Part shown: one piece after another, positions 1 through 8,962 of the stretch
Layout: every line of letters starts with the position of its first letter
How positions within the stretch are numbered: position 1 is the stretch's first letter
Source: Bacteroidales bacterium
GTDB lineage: Bacteria; Bacteroidota; Bacteroidia; Bacteroidales; WCHB1-69
Length of the DNA stretch: 64,000 nucleotides
Assembly: GCA_016288655.1 (NCBI GenBank)
Contig: JAEEKX010000039.1
Span: 42,553 to 106,552, forward strand
Reading direction: 5' to 3'
Translations under genes and position numbers: made by a program
Notes under the pieces: model-generated
Seen by the model: the letters and a program-made list of their open reading frames with translations, nothing else
Databases searched by the model: none
What the model was told of the DNA's origin: nothing

Positions 1-727
1 GCGTGAGAAAGATGATGTTGTTCTCTTCGCAATAGGGGGCGAGGTCGTTGATGACATCGAACCAGGTGTCGGGCAGGTTCTCCGTAGTGGTGTAAAGCAC
101 CGCCAACTGGTATTCGGGACCTTCGGAGAGCGTCATGGGACTGCACTCGAAAAGGCCGGAGGTGCCCACGAGGTATCGGTCAACGGCATAGATGTCACAC
201 TGGCGCTGGGTAGTGTCGCGGAAGTCGGGGCGTTTTTCATAATGCTTATATACAAGGAACGCGCCGGAGGCGTCGCGGGTCCAACTCCACTTTTCGGATT
301 CGATGATGGCGCCGGTAGAGGCGAGGTCAACGGCTACGGGCACGACGTCGCGCACATGTTCCCCAACCGCAATGACCAAGTAGGTCCAGTCACCGTCATC
401 GGAACGCACCATCCACAACTCTTGGTTGGAGGTCAGCGGTTCGCGGTAGAGCAAGCTCCACTCTTGCGGCAGCTGGCTGGCCAAATGCACATGCACCCCC
501 TCATACTGTTGTGCCCGCTTGAGAAATTCCGTCAGAAAACCGGAAGGAAGCGGATAGGTCTGCACATCCGAAGGGACCAGACTGAGTGAATCAGGTATGG
601 TGCTTATCGGGCAGGTGTCCGGTTTCTCCATAACCACCAGGGCCTCCTTTTCCTCCCGCTTACAAGCAGTTGCCAGCAGAAGGAACGCCACTCCGAGAAG
701 GGTCAATACCTGTATTGTTTTTCTCAT
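1..727 (-). CDS. putative lipoprotein, 3' end outside window
   Basis: This frame is absent from the ORF track because its stop codon lies beyond the left edge. Translation from the ATG at 725-727 gives a signal peptide (MRKTIQVLTLLGVAFLLLAT) followed by Cys at residue 22, a lipobox-like arrangement, and then about 220 residues of soluble protein ending in the open frame NNIIFLT. I do not recognise the family. A Bacteroidota promoter box lies 23 bases upstream and dxs ends just before it, so the gene has its own promoter. It is expected at the outer or inner membrane as a lipid-anchored protein; the function is unknown. Confidence 0.75.
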   Translation of the reverse strand, partial: MRKTIQVLTLLGVAFLLLATACKREEKEALVVMEKPDTCPISTIPDSLSLVPSDVQTYPLPSGFLTEFLKRAQQYEGVHVHLASQLPQEWSLLYREPLTSNQELWMVRSDDGDWTYLVIAVGEHVRDVVPVAVDLASTGAIIESEKWSWTRDASGAFLVYKHYEKRPDFRDTTQRQCDIYAVDRYLVGTSGLFECSPMTLSEGPEYQLAVLYTTTENLPDTWFDVINDLAPYCEENNIIFLT

Positions 728-750
728 TCGAATCATTTTCTATCAGGGGG

Positions 751-758
751 CAAAGATA
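751..758 (-). promoter_or_regulatory. promoter -7 box of the left-edge lipoprotein
   Basis: The minus strand reads TATCTTTG, an exact match to the Bacteroidota -7 consensus TAnnTTTG, 23 bases before the ATG at 727. It sits in the gap after the dxs stop codon. Confidence 0.6.
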
Positions 759-766
759 CACAATTT

Positions 767-2692
767 TTATTTATTCTGAGTGGCTGTGAAAAAATCGGCA
801 TGGGCGGCCTTCGCGATGCGGTCAGCCATCTGTTCGGGGGTGAAACCAGATTCGGCATACAAAGAAGGAATATCGCCATGTTCCACAAAACGTCGGTCGA
901 TGGCAATGGGCACGACAGGAATGGAACCGCGGATAGAGACGAACTCGGAGACAGCCGAGAAGAGGCCACCCTGTTCGATTCCATCTTCAATAGTTACGAT
1001 AACTTTGTGTTTTTCAATAATTTGAGAAAGCATTTCCGTATCCAACGGCGCCAAAAAGCGCATATCCACATGGGTGGCGTCGATGCCCTGTTCGTGGAGC
1101 AGGTCGAGGGCACGTGCGGCATTGTTGCCGAGCGGACCGAGGGAGAGCACGGCCACCTGACTGCCTTCACGCAGCAGCTGAGCACTTCCTATCGGAATCT
1201 CCTCCATCGGCAGGCGCCACTCGGCGTGCACTCCCCTCCCCCGCGGATAACGGATGGCGAAGGGCAGCTCGCGATGGCGGTAGGCGGTGAACATGAGATT
1301 GCGCAAAGAGATCTCATCCATAGGCGATGCAATGACGAGGTTGGGGACAGCGCGCAGAAAGGCGAGGTCGAAAAGCCCGTGGTGCGTGGCGCCGTCCTCC
1401 CCTACCAACCCGGCGCGGTCGAGGCAAAAGACGACGGGCAGTTTCTGCAGGGCCACGTCGTGAATAACCTGATCATAAGCACGTTGGAAGAAGGAGGAGT
1501 AAATATTGCAAAAAGGGATCATGCCCTGGGCGGCGAGACCGGCAGCGAAGGTGACGGCATGTTGCTCGGCAATGCCGACGTCGAAAACGCGGTCGGGCAG
1601 TTCCTTGGCCATGATGGTGAGGGAGCAGCCGGTGGCCATGGCTGGCGTGATGCCGACAACGCGCTCGTCTTGGCGGGCCAATTCGAGGATGGTTTCCCCG
1701 AAAACGTCCTGATATTTTGGAGGTTGCCCAGCGACAGGAGTTTCGATGCGCTCACCCGTGTCGGGGTCGAACTTGCCGGGGGCGTGATAGACGGTCTGGT
1801 TCTTCTCCGCCAGGTGGAGACCCTTGCCTTTCACGGTGATGGCGTGCAGGAGGCGGGCACCCGGAATGGTGCGCAGGTCGCGCAGCACCTTGACAAGGTA
1901 CTCGACATTGTGTCCATCCACGGGACCGAAGTAGCGGAACCCCATGGATTGGAAGAGGTTGCTGCCACGCAACAACGTACCCTTGATGGCGTTTCCGAGT
2001 TTGCTGAAAGCTCTCAGAATCTTATTATGGATGGGGCGGCGGGAGGAGAAGAAGTTCCAGATTCGGTTCTTCGCGCGATTGTAGCCAGGAGAAGAGGTGA
2101 TGTTGAGCAGTTGACGGCTGACAGCCCCGACGTTCTTGTCGATGGCTATCTTATTGTCGTTGAGGATGACCAGGATATTGGCCTGGGTTTCGGCGGCGTG
2201 GTTGAGGGCCTCGAAGGCCATGCCCCCGCCGATGGAGCCGTCGCCGATGACGGCAATGTAGTTGCGCTTTTCGTCGCCGGAGAGTTTGCCGGCCACCGCC
2301 ATGCCGAGAACGGCGGAGATGGAGGTGGAGGAGTGCCCCGTGCCGAAAGCGTCGTACTCGCTCTCCGACATTTTCGGAAAACCGCTGATACCTTGATACT
2401 TGCGGTTGGTATGAAATTGTTCTTTCCGGCCGGTGAGGATCTTGTGGGCATACGCTTGGTGCCCGACGTCCCAGACCAATTTGTCGTTGGGGGTATCGAA
2501 GACGTAGTGGATGGCTACGGCGAGTTCAACGGCGCCGAGGGAAGAGCCGAGGTGCCCCGGGTTTTCAGCGGTTTCGGAGATGATATAGTCGCGGATTTCC
2601 GCACACAGCATGGGCAGTTCCGAAACTTTGAGTTTGCGGAGGTCTTCGGGGGTATTGATGCGTGACAAGAAGGTGTATTTACTCGTTCGCAT
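767..2692 (-). CDS. dxs: 1-deoxy-D-xylulose-5-phosphate synthase
   Basis: Condenses pyruvate with glyceraldehyde 3-phosphate to DXP, the first step of the methylerythritol phosphate route to isoprenoids and a supplier of thiamine and pyridoxal precursors. The 641-residue product has the usual family length. The thiamine diphosphate site is visible as GDGSIGGGMAFEAL followed by NDNKIAID, and the middle domain carries the DRAGLVGEDGATHHG segment typical of DXS. The ORF track starts 28 codons further up, but those residues look like antisense noise; the ATG at 2692 gives MRTSKYTFLSRINTPEDL, the expected N-terminus, and overlaps the upstream glycosyltransferase stop by 14 bases, suggesting translational coupling. 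Confidence 0.97.
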   Translation of the reverse strand: MRTSKYTFLSRINTPEDLRKLKVSELPMLCAEIRDYIISETAENPGHLGSSLGAVELAVAIHYVFDTPNDKLVWDVGHQAYAHKILTGRKEQFHTNRKYQGISGFPKMSESEYDAFGTGHSSTSISAVLGMAVAGKLSGDEKRNYIAVIGDGSIGGGMAFEALNHAAETQANILVILNDNKIAIDKNVGAVSRQLLNITSSPGYNRAKNRIWNFFSSRRPIHNKILRAFSKLGNAIKGTLLRGSNLFQSMGFRYFGPVDGHNVEYLVKVLRDLRTIPGARLLHAITVKGKGLHLAEKNQTVYHAPGKFDPDTGERIETPVAGQPPKYQDVFGETILELARQDERVVGITPAMATGCSLTIMAKELPDRVFDVGIAEQHAVTFAAGLAAQGMIPFCNIYSSFFQRAYDQVIHDVALQKLPVVFCLDRAGLVGEDGATHHGLFDLAFLRAVPNLVIASPMDEISLRNLMFTAYRHRELPFAIRYPRGRGVHAEWRLPMEEIPIGSAQLLREGSQVAVLSLGPLGNNAARALDLLHEQGIDATHVDMRFLAPLDTEMLSQIIEKHKVIVTIEDGIEQGGLFSAVSEFVSIRGSIPVVPIAIDRRFVEHGDIPSLYAESGFTPEQMADRIAKAAHADFFTATQNK

Positions 2693-3896
2693 GGTTGAGC
2701 AGGGAGTTGTAGAATTGGATGAGATCTTGCGTGATGACCTCGTTGTTATGGTCGAGCGCGATGAGGTTGCGGGCATTTTCTCCGATGAAAGAACAGATGT
2801 CAGGAGCGTGGACGCACTTGGCGATGGCCTCTACAAACTGCTCGGGCGTGTTGGCGATGAGGATGTTCTTGCCATCCTCCACGGCGATGCCTTCCGCGCC
2901 GATCGTAGTGGTGATGACGGTCTTGCCTAACGCCATCCCTTCGATGATCTTCACGCGGATGCCACTGCCCGACAGGAGCGGCACCACCATGACATCCTTG
3001 GAGAGCATGAAGTCGTTGGCGGACTCCACCTCGCCGACGACGATGACATTCTTGTCGTGGCGGGAGGTGAGGGTGGCGGGGGTTCCGCGGCCTGCAATGG
3101 TGAAGGTGAGGTCGGGAAAACGCTCCAGAACCAACGGCCACACTTCATCGAGGAAGAACTCCAGCCCTTCGATGTTGGGGCGCCAGTTCATGCTGCCCAC
3201 ATAGAAGAGTTCGGGAGTCGCCGACGGCATGTAGTTCTCATCTTCGGGGTAGTCGTCGGGATCGACGCCGAAGGGAAGAATGGTGCCGGGGACATCGCCA
3301 TAGCAATCCGCAAAGAACTGATAATCAGGTTCGGAGATGGCGGCAAAGGCATCTATTTGAGAACCCAATCCGCACTCGAAACGCTCCAATTGGTTGGCAA
3401 GGCATTTGATAGCCCACTTCCTCGGCCAAAATCTCTCGTGACGGGCCATCCTCTGCCAGATCTGGTGCTCGATGTTGTGGGTGCGCAAGACTATTTTCGC
3501 CTTGGAATACTGACGGATGACGGGGATGTATGAGGCGGTGAAAACGGATTCGAGTTGTACGATGTCAAAAGTCTCCTGCTGGAGGATGGCGGCCAATTTT
3601 TTGGCGAAGGCCTTGGAGTAAAAACGGGAGATTTGGTAGGAGCGGCGGGTGAAAAGACTTTTGAAGGCGGCGAAAAACGAGGGGGTGGTATCCACATAAA
3701 CCGACTCGAAGTTCACGGCGGAGCGATAGCCGGTGGTATTCACGGCCGCGCTGACGGCATGTTTCGGAGTCTCCATGGCCAAGACACGCACACTGTGGCC
3801 CGCCTTGAGCAGCCCCTGCGTCACGTTGTTCATGGCAATCGCCCCGCCATCGGAGGGCGGAAACGGCGGTTTATGACAGAGTTGGAGTATTTTCAT
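2679..3896 (-). CDS. glycosyltransferase, GT4-like (GT-B fold)
   Basis: A 405-residue cytoplasmic glycosyltransferase. The N-terminus MKILQLCHKPPFPPSDGGA is the glycine-rich acceptor-domain start seen in GT-B enzymes. The C-terminal half has the donor-binding domain, with LFYVGSMNWRPNIEGLEFF and, near the end, SGSGIRVKIIEGMALGKTVI followed by TTTIGAEGI, which is the nucleotide-sugar E-x7-E region. Substrate and product cannot be read from sequence; envelope polysaccharide or LPS decoration is an inference from the neighbouring LptF/G-like permease, whose stop codon it overlaps by 26 bases. It also overlaps dxs downstream, so the three are probably co-transcribed. Confidence 0.9.
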   Translation of the reverse strand: MKILQLCHKPPFPPSDGGAIAMNNVTQGLLKAGHSVRVLAMETPKHAVSAAVNTTGYRSAVNFESVYVDTTPSFFAAFKSLFTRRSYQISRFYSKAFAKKLAAILQQETFDIVQLESVFTASYIPVIRQYSKAKIVLRTHNIEHQIWQRMARHERFWPRKWAIKCLANQLERFECGLGSQIDAFAAISEPDYQFFADCYGDVPGTILPFGVDPDDYPEDENYMPSATPELFYVGSMNWRPNIEGLEFFLDEVWPLVLERFPDLTFTIAGRGTPATLTSRHDKNVIVVGEVESANDFMLSKDVMVVPLLSGSGIRVKIIEGMALGKTVITTTIGAEGIAVEDGKNILIANTPEQFVEAIAKCVHAPDICSFIGENARNLIALDHNNEVITQDLIQFYNSLLNHANE

Positions 3897-5382
3897 TTTT
3901 GTTTTTTAGGAATATTTTTTTGAAAAAAAGTCTGACCTTCGCAAAAAAATGAGTGTAGGTGTCGGGGGAAAGAATAGCGGAATCATTTGTCGCCTTGTAA
4001 GTTAGGAAGATACAGATGGGAATAGTGATGAAAGTGGAGAACCACATGCCCGCCCAGACAGGCCACTCGCCCGACTTAGCGACTTTTTCCCCGAAAATGG
4101 AGATGACGAAGTAGAATGCGAAGAATACCACGGTGATAACCAGGGGAATACCAATACCTCCCTTGCGGATAATCGTGCCTAGCGGCGCGCCGATGAAGAA
4201 GAAAAGCAGGCAAGCGAAGGGCAGCACCATCCGCTGGTGATACTCCATCATGCTCTCCCGAATCTCCCGCGCCCGGAGGTCGGACAGGATGTCAACGTGA
4301 GGCAGGCAGCCGATGGTGTTGGAGGCCTTGTTGACAGCACGAAAGGCCACCTGATCTTTCCACTCCGGCGGAAGATTCTTCCACTGGTACGAAATCCCAG
4401 AAGAGGAGGGAAGATCAAAAGAGAGGTCGCGAGCCATGGCCTCCTTGAAAAAATTGGACTCATATTTCATATAAACCCCCTCCGATATATCCTTCATCTC
4501 CTGCTCCTTCTCTCGAACTAAATCCATTATCTTATTCATTTTCAAAGATTTACTATTATCCTTGAAAAAACTCTCATCCGCATCCTGCATCTGGAAAGAG
4601 GAGATGTCCATCTTCATATATTGCTGATCAAAATGGGCAAAGAAATAGGGATAGGAGGCATTACGACTGTTCTGACTTCGTCCTTCATCCCATAAAAAAC
4701 CATCATAGAGGTTGAAAATGAAGTACTTCTTATCGGGGGAAATCGTCATCTTTCCGCGATGGGCATAAGTGCCGGAGAGGTTGCCGAAATGACGGGTGTG
4801 GTCATAGATAAGCACATCCTCGATGTTTTCGTTGTCGCGATGCTTCTTGCCGATACGGATAACGTAACCGTCAATGCCATCGTAAAATACGCCTTCGTCG
4901 ATACTGAGCGTGGGCTTTTGTTGAACGATCTCATACATCATCGATCGCCACTTCACGTATGCGGCGGGCACCACGTTGTCGGAAAACCAGAAGGAGAAAA
5001 GTCCTACGAACAAAGCGATGAATGCCAGCGGTTTCATCAAACTGAGCACTGAAATTCCCGCCGACTTGAGCGCCACAATCTCGTACTTTTCACCCAAATT
5101 TCCGAATGCCATCAACGAGGAGAGCAACACGGCGAGAGCCAAGGCGAGGGAAACGAAGGTGGCGGAAACATAGAAAAGCAACTGAAGAATCAGATACCAT
5201 TCCAACCCTTTTCCCACCAGATCGTCAACGTATTTCCAGAGGAACTGCATGTCGATGATCAACAGGGCAAGAAAAAAGGTCAAGGCAAACGGACCCACGA
5301 ATTTCTTGACCAAGTATCGGTAGATGATCTTGGAGAAAGAGAACTCTAACAGATGATGATTGGCCTTGGGTCGAGGTTTCAC
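3871..5382 (-). CDS. LptF/LptG-family permease (YjgP/YjgQ)
   Basis: Inner-membrane permease of the family that, with LptB, extracts lipopolysaccharide for transport to the outer membrane. The 503-residue product has a membrane segment near residues 33-50, two more around 60-125, a long periplasmic part (about residues 150-370) and three C-terminal membrane segments including MVLPFACLLFFFIGAPLG, a family hallmark. The start is GTG at 5382, nine bases after the transketolase stop; no ATG lies nearby in frame. Its length is larger than E. coli LptF or LptG (about 360) because of an expanded periplasmic region. Whether it acts as LptF or LptG cannot be told. Confidence 0.9.
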   Translation of the reverse strand: MKPRPKANHHLLEFSFSKIIYRYLVKKFVGPFALTFFLALLIIDMQFLWKYVDDLVGKGLEWYLILQLLFYVSATFVSLALALAVLLSSLMAFGNLGEKYEIVALKSAGISVLSLMKPLAFIALFVGLFSFWFSDNVVPAAYVKWRSMMYEIVQQKPTLSIDEGVFYDGIDGYVIRIGKKHRDNENIEDVLIYDHTRHFGNLSGTYAHRGKMTISPDKKYFIFNLYDGFLWDEGRSQNSRNASYPYFFAHFDQQYMKMDISSFQMQDADESFFKDNSKSLKMNKIMDLVREKEQEMKDISEGVYMKYESNFFKEAMARDLSFDLPSSSGISYQWKNLPPEWKDQVAFRAVNKASNTIGCLPHVDILSDLRAREIRESMMEYHQRMVLPFACLLFFFIGAPLGTIIRKGGIGIPLVITVVFFAFYFVISIFGEKVAKSGEWPVWAGMWFSTFITIPICIFLTYKATNDSAILSPDTYTHFFAKVRLFFKKIFLKNKNENTPTLS

Positions 5383-5391
5383 GGCTGGAAA

Positions 5392-6240
5392 TTAGAAATC
5401 GCCTAAGGAGGTGACGGGCAGTTGTTCGAGTGCGCTGGCGGCTTGTTCCGCATTGGGGGGCGTGCCGTGCCATTTGTGGGTGCCCATCATGAAATCGACG
5501 CCCATGCCCATTTCGCTCTTCATGACGATGGCGACGGGCTTGCCCTGTCCTGTCTTTGATTTTGCAACTTCAAGAGTATCAACAACTTGTTGCATGTCAT
5601 TACCATCCATTTCAAGAACGGTCCACTGGAAAGACTCCAATTTGTCGCGGAGAGAGCCGAGCGGCATGACGTCGTCGGTGGAGCCGTCAATCTGCTTTTT
5701 GTTATGGTCGATGATGGCGATGAGGTTGTCGGTATGTTTGCCGCCGGCGAACATGAAGGCCTCCCAGACCTGACCCTCTTCAAGTTCGCCGTCGCCGGTG
5801 AGCACGAAGACACGGTGATCGTCGTGGTTGGCTTTCTTGGCGATGGCTGCGCCGATGGCGACGGAGAGGCCCTGTCCGAGGGAGCCGGAAGCGATACGCA
5901 GGCCCGGCAGATGCTCCACCGGGGTAGGATGTCCCTGCAGGCGGGTGCCGAGTTTGCGGAAGGTGGCCAGTTCGCTCACGGGAAAGTAACCGCGGCGGGC
6001 CATGATGCTGTAAAGCATGGGGGAGATATGTCCGTTGGAGAGGAAGAACATGTCCTCTCCCCTACCCTCGCGGGTAAAGTTGGCGGGATCGATATCCATA
6101 ACGTTGAAATAGAGCGCGGTGACCAGGTCCGTGCAGCCCAGCGAGCCGCCAGGATGCCCCGACTTGGCGTTGAAGACCATGCGAATAATGTCGCGGCGCA
6201 CTTGCGCTGCAATCTCTTTTAACTGTTCTACCGTTTTCAT
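5392..6240 (-). CDS. transketolase, N-terminal (TPP-binding) subunit
   Basis: A 282-residue protein matching the N-terminal half of transketolase, which moves two-carbon units in the non-oxidative pentose phosphate pathway. The segment GHPGGSLGCTDLV and the thiamine diphosphate motif GDGELEEGQVWEA followed by IIDHNKKQIDG are clear. The ORF track begins 63 codons early; the ATG at 6240 gives MKTVEQLKEIAAQVRRDIIR, the normal subunit start. In split transketolases the C-terminal subunit usually follows directly, but here the next gene is the LptF/G-like permease and no C-terminal half is present in the window, so the partner must be elsewhere. Confidence 0.93.
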   Translation of the reverse strand: MKTVEQLKEIAAQVRRDIIRMVFNAKSGHPGGSLGCTDLVTALYFNVMDIDPANFTREGRGEDMFFLSNGHISPMLYSIMARRGYFPVSELATFRKLGTRLQGHPTPVEHLPGLRIASGSLGQGLSVAIGAAIAKKANHDDHRVFVLTGDGELEEGQVWEAFMFAGGKHTDNLIAIIDHNKKQIDGSTDDVMPLGSLRDKLESFQWTVLEMDGNDMQQVVDTLEVAKSKTGQGKPVAIVMKSEMGMGVDFMMGTHKWHGTPPNAEQAASALEQLPVTSLGDF

Positions 6241-6263
6241 TTTCAGGTAATTATGGATAAAAA

Positions 6264-6785
6264 TTACTTTGTTTGTGCCAAAGAGGCCAATTCGTCTTCC
6301 AATTGGAGCAGGAAGTATGCGCCGGATGCGGCCACCAGTTCGAGGTGGGGAAGATAGTAGAAGTCTTTGGAAATCTCCACGTCGCCGCGGACGAGACCGG
6401 CGTTGGTCAACATGAAGCGCATCACGCACTTGTTCTTCTCATTCACCCAGCCCCATTGGTTTTTCCAGAGGGCCAACTGTTTGAAAGAGATGAGGACGCC
6501 ATCGAGGGCGAAACTCATCTGGCCGTGGAGGTCGAGTAGCACGGTGGCCACGTCGCTCTGGTCGGACTCCCGACGGAGCGTGACGTAGGGGAAGAAGAAG
6601 CCCTGACGCTTGATGGTGTAGGAGCCGTCGATGGTCTCGAGGCGGGCAAGCGAACCCTGACCGTGAATCAGGTCGATGGTGGCAAAAATGCCGTCATCCG
6701 AGACGATTTGATAGAACTTCTTGGTGACATCCGGCTTGACCAACTGCAAACCCGAAGTTTGACTTTCTGTAATCTTTTGGAACAT
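6264..6785 (-). CDS. hypothetical protein (173 aa)
   Basis: A soluble 173-residue protein without signal peptide or membrane segment. It alternates hydrophobic strands and turns (for example GIFATIDLIHGQGSLARLE and GFFFPYVTLRR), suggesting an all-beta fold; the pattern faintly recalls tubby-like/LURP-one scaffolds, but this is only an impression. It lies three bases after the HIT gene and 23 bases before the transketolase subunit in the same direction, so it is probably part of the same operon. I do not recognise the family. Confidence 0.75.
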   Translation of the reverse strand: MFQKITESQTSGLQLVKPDVTKKFYQIVSDDGIFATIDLIHGQGSLARLETIDGSYTIKRQGFFFPYVTLRRESDQSDVATVLLDLHGQMSFALDGVLISFKQLALWKNQWGWVNEKNKCVMRFMLTNAGLVRGDVEISKDFYYLPHLELVAASGAYFLLQLEDELASLAQTK

Positions 6786-6788
6786 GGT

Positions 6789-7187
6789 TTAATACTGTAC
6801 GGATTTGGAAATACGTTCAGCGATATCCTTCATTTCATCATCGCTCAATTTACACTTGGGATTGGCGAAGTTGAGGTCGCCGACGCGGTTGATCGGGACG
6901 AGGTGGATGTGGGTATGAGGCACTTCGATGCCGATGACGGCGATGCCGATGCGGAGGCACTCCACATTCTTCTCGATGGCTTTCGCCACCTTTTTGGCGA
7001 ACACCATCATATCGGCCAACATCTTGTCGTCGAGGTCGAAGATATAGTCATTCTGCAACTTAGGGACAACGAGGGTGTGGCCCTTGGCGAGGGGGTTGAT
7101 GTCAAGGAAGGCGAAGAACTGGTCGTCTTCTGCGATTTTGTAGCAGGGAATTTCGCCCTTGATGATCTTGGTGAAGATGGTATCCAT
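6789..7187 (-). CDS. HIT family hydrolase
   Basis: A 132-residue histidine-triad protein of the Hint/protein-kinase-C-interacting type, which hydrolyse purine nucleoside phosphoramidates and related compounds. The start MDTIFTKIIKGEIPCYKIAEDDQ is classic, and the catalytic triad is present as HTHIHLVP near residues 92-99. The initiating ATG overlaps the greA stop codon by one base (TAATG), a strong sign of coupled translation. Confidence 0.95.
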   Translation of the reverse strand: MDTIFTKIIKGEIPCYKIAEDDQFFAFLDINPLAKGHTLVVPKLQNDYIFDLDDKMLADMMVFAKKVAKAIEKNVECLRIGIAVIGIEVPHTHIHLVPINRVGDLNFANPKCKLSDDEMKDIAERISKSVQY

Positions 7188-7660
7188 TATCGGGAGATTT
7201 TAAGGATTTCGAATTTGAGGATGCCGACGGGGGCGTTCACCTCCGCGATTTCGCCCACTTTTTTGCCCAATAAGCCCTTCGCGATAGGTGAGGTAACACT
7301 TATCTTGCCCGACTTGAAATCGGCCTCGGATTCAGGCACAAGGGTGTAAACAATTTCTTTATTACGCTTCATGTCCTTGACAGTAACGATAGAATAGAGC
7401 AGAACCTTGGAGATGTCGAGTTTGGATTCATCCAGAATGCGGGCGTTAGCAATGAGGGTCTGGAGGTTGGCGATCTTCATCTCTAAAAGTCCCTGGGCCT
7501 CCTTGGCGGAGTCGTACTCCGCATTTTCGGAGAGGTCTCCTTTGTCGCGGGCCTCGGCGATCATGGCGGAGATGCGGGGACGTTCCACGGATTCAAGATG
7601 TGCTAGTTCGGCTTTCAGTGCGGCCAAGCTTTCGGCAGAATAATATTTGATTTCACTCAT
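7187..7660 (-). CDS. greA: transcription elongation factor GreA
   Basis: Rescues backtracked RNA polymerase by stimulating transcript cleavage. The 157-residue protein has the expected N-terminal coiled coil (about residues 8-75, including the tip region ARDKGDLSENAEYDSAKE with the conserved acidic residues) and the C-terminal FKBP-like domain with PIAKGLLGKKVGEIAEV. It is the first gene after the strong hairpin at 7695-7725 and its stop overlaps the HIT start, so it probably heads the greA-HIT-hypothetical-tkt-lptF/G-GT-dxs run. Confidence 0.97.
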   Translation of the reverse strand: MSEIKYYSAESLAALKAELAHLESVERPRISAMIAEARDKGDLSENAEYDSAKEAQGLLEMKIANLQTLIANARILDESKLDISKVLLYSIVTVKDMKRNKEIVYTLVPESEADFKSGKISVTSPIAKGLLGKKVGEIAEVNAPVGILKFEILKISR

Positions 7661-7694
7661 GATTGATATGCTATGGGTTATGATATAAAATAAT

Positions 7695-7725
7695 ACTAAA
7701 GAGACCCGAAACAGGTCTCTTTAGT
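7695..7725 (-). terminator. hairpin terminator after the TonB/T9SS/PorV-like operon
   Basis: A perfect 12-bp stem, ACTAAAGAGACC and GGTCTCTTTAGT, closes a seven-base loop between the PorV-like stop and greA. On the minus strand it is followed by a T-rich but not pure run (ATTATTTTAT), so termination may be partial. Confidence 0.7.
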
Positions 7726-7749
7726 GTATGAGAAAATGTTGCACAAAAA

Positions 7750-8931
7750 TTAGAGGGCGAGCTTCAAGCCAACGCAATGGTTGCCGCCCCACTTGTTTGT
7801 GAAACGATAGGAATAGTCGAGATAGAGTCTGGTTGCCTGCTTGCCAGGTTCGAGTTTGGACTTCTTCTGCAACGGAATACCAAGGGTAGCGCCGAGGGCG
7901 GGACCCGTGTACCAAGTGGTGCACTTGTCAACGCTGAACATGCCCGTCTCGAAGTTGTAGCCGGCGCGGACCATGAAGATCTGACCGAGGCCGTATTCAA
8001 CACCAAGGGTGAAGATGTCGCGGGAGAAGGAGTTCGCGGTGAAGGAGCCGGCGAGGGTGATCCTGTGAGCGGCATCGTCGCGGGTGAGTTCCATATCCGT
8101 TCTGTCTCGCTTGGACATGTTTGCATACTCTTTACCCCAAATGAGGAAGTCGTAGGAAAGACCCAACACCAACATGGTGGGAATTTCGTAAGTGGCGGAA
8201 CGGCTTTCAAGCGTTTGTTCCCAAGCGAGGTCGTTGGCGTTGGCACGCACGGCCAGACCGTCACCCTTGTAATGCATCGGCAGGCCGATGTTCTTCAGGG
8301 TGATACCGATTTTGAAATTCTTGTAAGGACCGGTCAGATACTGCACGCCTGCGTCAATGGCAAAACCTGTGGCCTTGGCATCGTCGGCGCCGGTTTCAGT
8401 GACCACCTTCAAGGAAACACCACCATGAATGAAGTCGTTGAAACTCTTCGCATAGTGCAAGCACAAGTAGGAGAGTTTAGGCGAGAAAGTACCTTGGTTG
8501 CCTTCCGGCAAGGTTTCCGAGGTGATTTCAATGTCGCCAAATCCCATTGTGAAGAAAGAGAAGCCGATGACGCCTAAGTCGCGGACTTGTCCGGTTTGCT
8601 TGTTGGTGGAACGAAGGTGTTGTGCCAACGCGAAGGAACTGATGCCGATGCCAGCACCGGAGCCCACCAAATAGCGGGTGTGGGAAAATCCTATTTCGGT
8701 TCTGTTGACGAAGGCCATGCCACCGATGTTGGAGTGCATGGCTTCCAGTCCGCGGATCTCGGCCACACCGGCGGTTCCCCAACCGGTGGAACGAGCCCAC
8801 GGGTCAATCAGCAAGTGCTGCGCACCCGCCTGACCGGAACGGTCTCTGTTGCCGGCGAACACATTGCCCGTCATCGCACAGCAAAGCCCGATCAGCATAC
8901 AAATGACTAACGATTTCTGTAATTTATTCAT
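7750..8931 (-). CDS. PorV/PorQ-family outer-membrane beta-barrel
   Basis: A 393-residue protein with a signal peptide (MNKLQKSLVICMLIGLCCAM, cut near AFAG-type residues 'NVFAG') and a start of the mature part, AGAQHLLIDPWARSTGWGTA, that is typical of PorV/PorQ (UPF0164) proteins. The remainder is alternating amphipathic strands, ending GGNHCVGLKLAL. PorV binds T9SS sorting domains after translocation and carries cargo to the attachment machinery. Here the gene directly follows a giant T9SS cargo and a TonB receptor, so it may be a dedicated paralogue rather than the core PorV; I infer this from position only. Confidence 0.85.
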   Translation of the reverse strand: MNKLQKSLVICMLIGLCCAMTGNVFAGNRDRSGQAGAQHLLIDPWARSTGWGTAGVAEIRGLEAMHSNIGGMAFVNRTEIGFSHTRYLVGSGAGIGISSFALAQHLRSTNKQTGQVRDLGVIGFSFFTMGFGDIEITSETLPEGNQGTFSPKLSYLCLHYAKSFNDFIHGGVSLKVVTETGADDAKATGFAIDAGVQYLTGPYKNFKIGITLKNIGLPMHYKGDGLAVRANANDLAWEQTLESRSATYEIPTMLVLGLSYDFLIWGKEYANMSKRDRTDMELTRDDAAHRITLAGSFTANSFSRDIFTLGVEYGLGQIFMVRAGYNFETGMFSVDKCTTWYTGPALGATLGIPLQKKSKLEPGKQATRLYLDYSYRFTNKWGGNHCVGLKLAL

Positions 8932-8962
8932 AATCTTATATTTTTTTCAGTTATACCATTTG

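Noticed and set aside
800-2665. 621-codon plus-strand open frame opposite dxs
   Set aside because: Antisense shadow of dxs with no recognisable motif or promoter.
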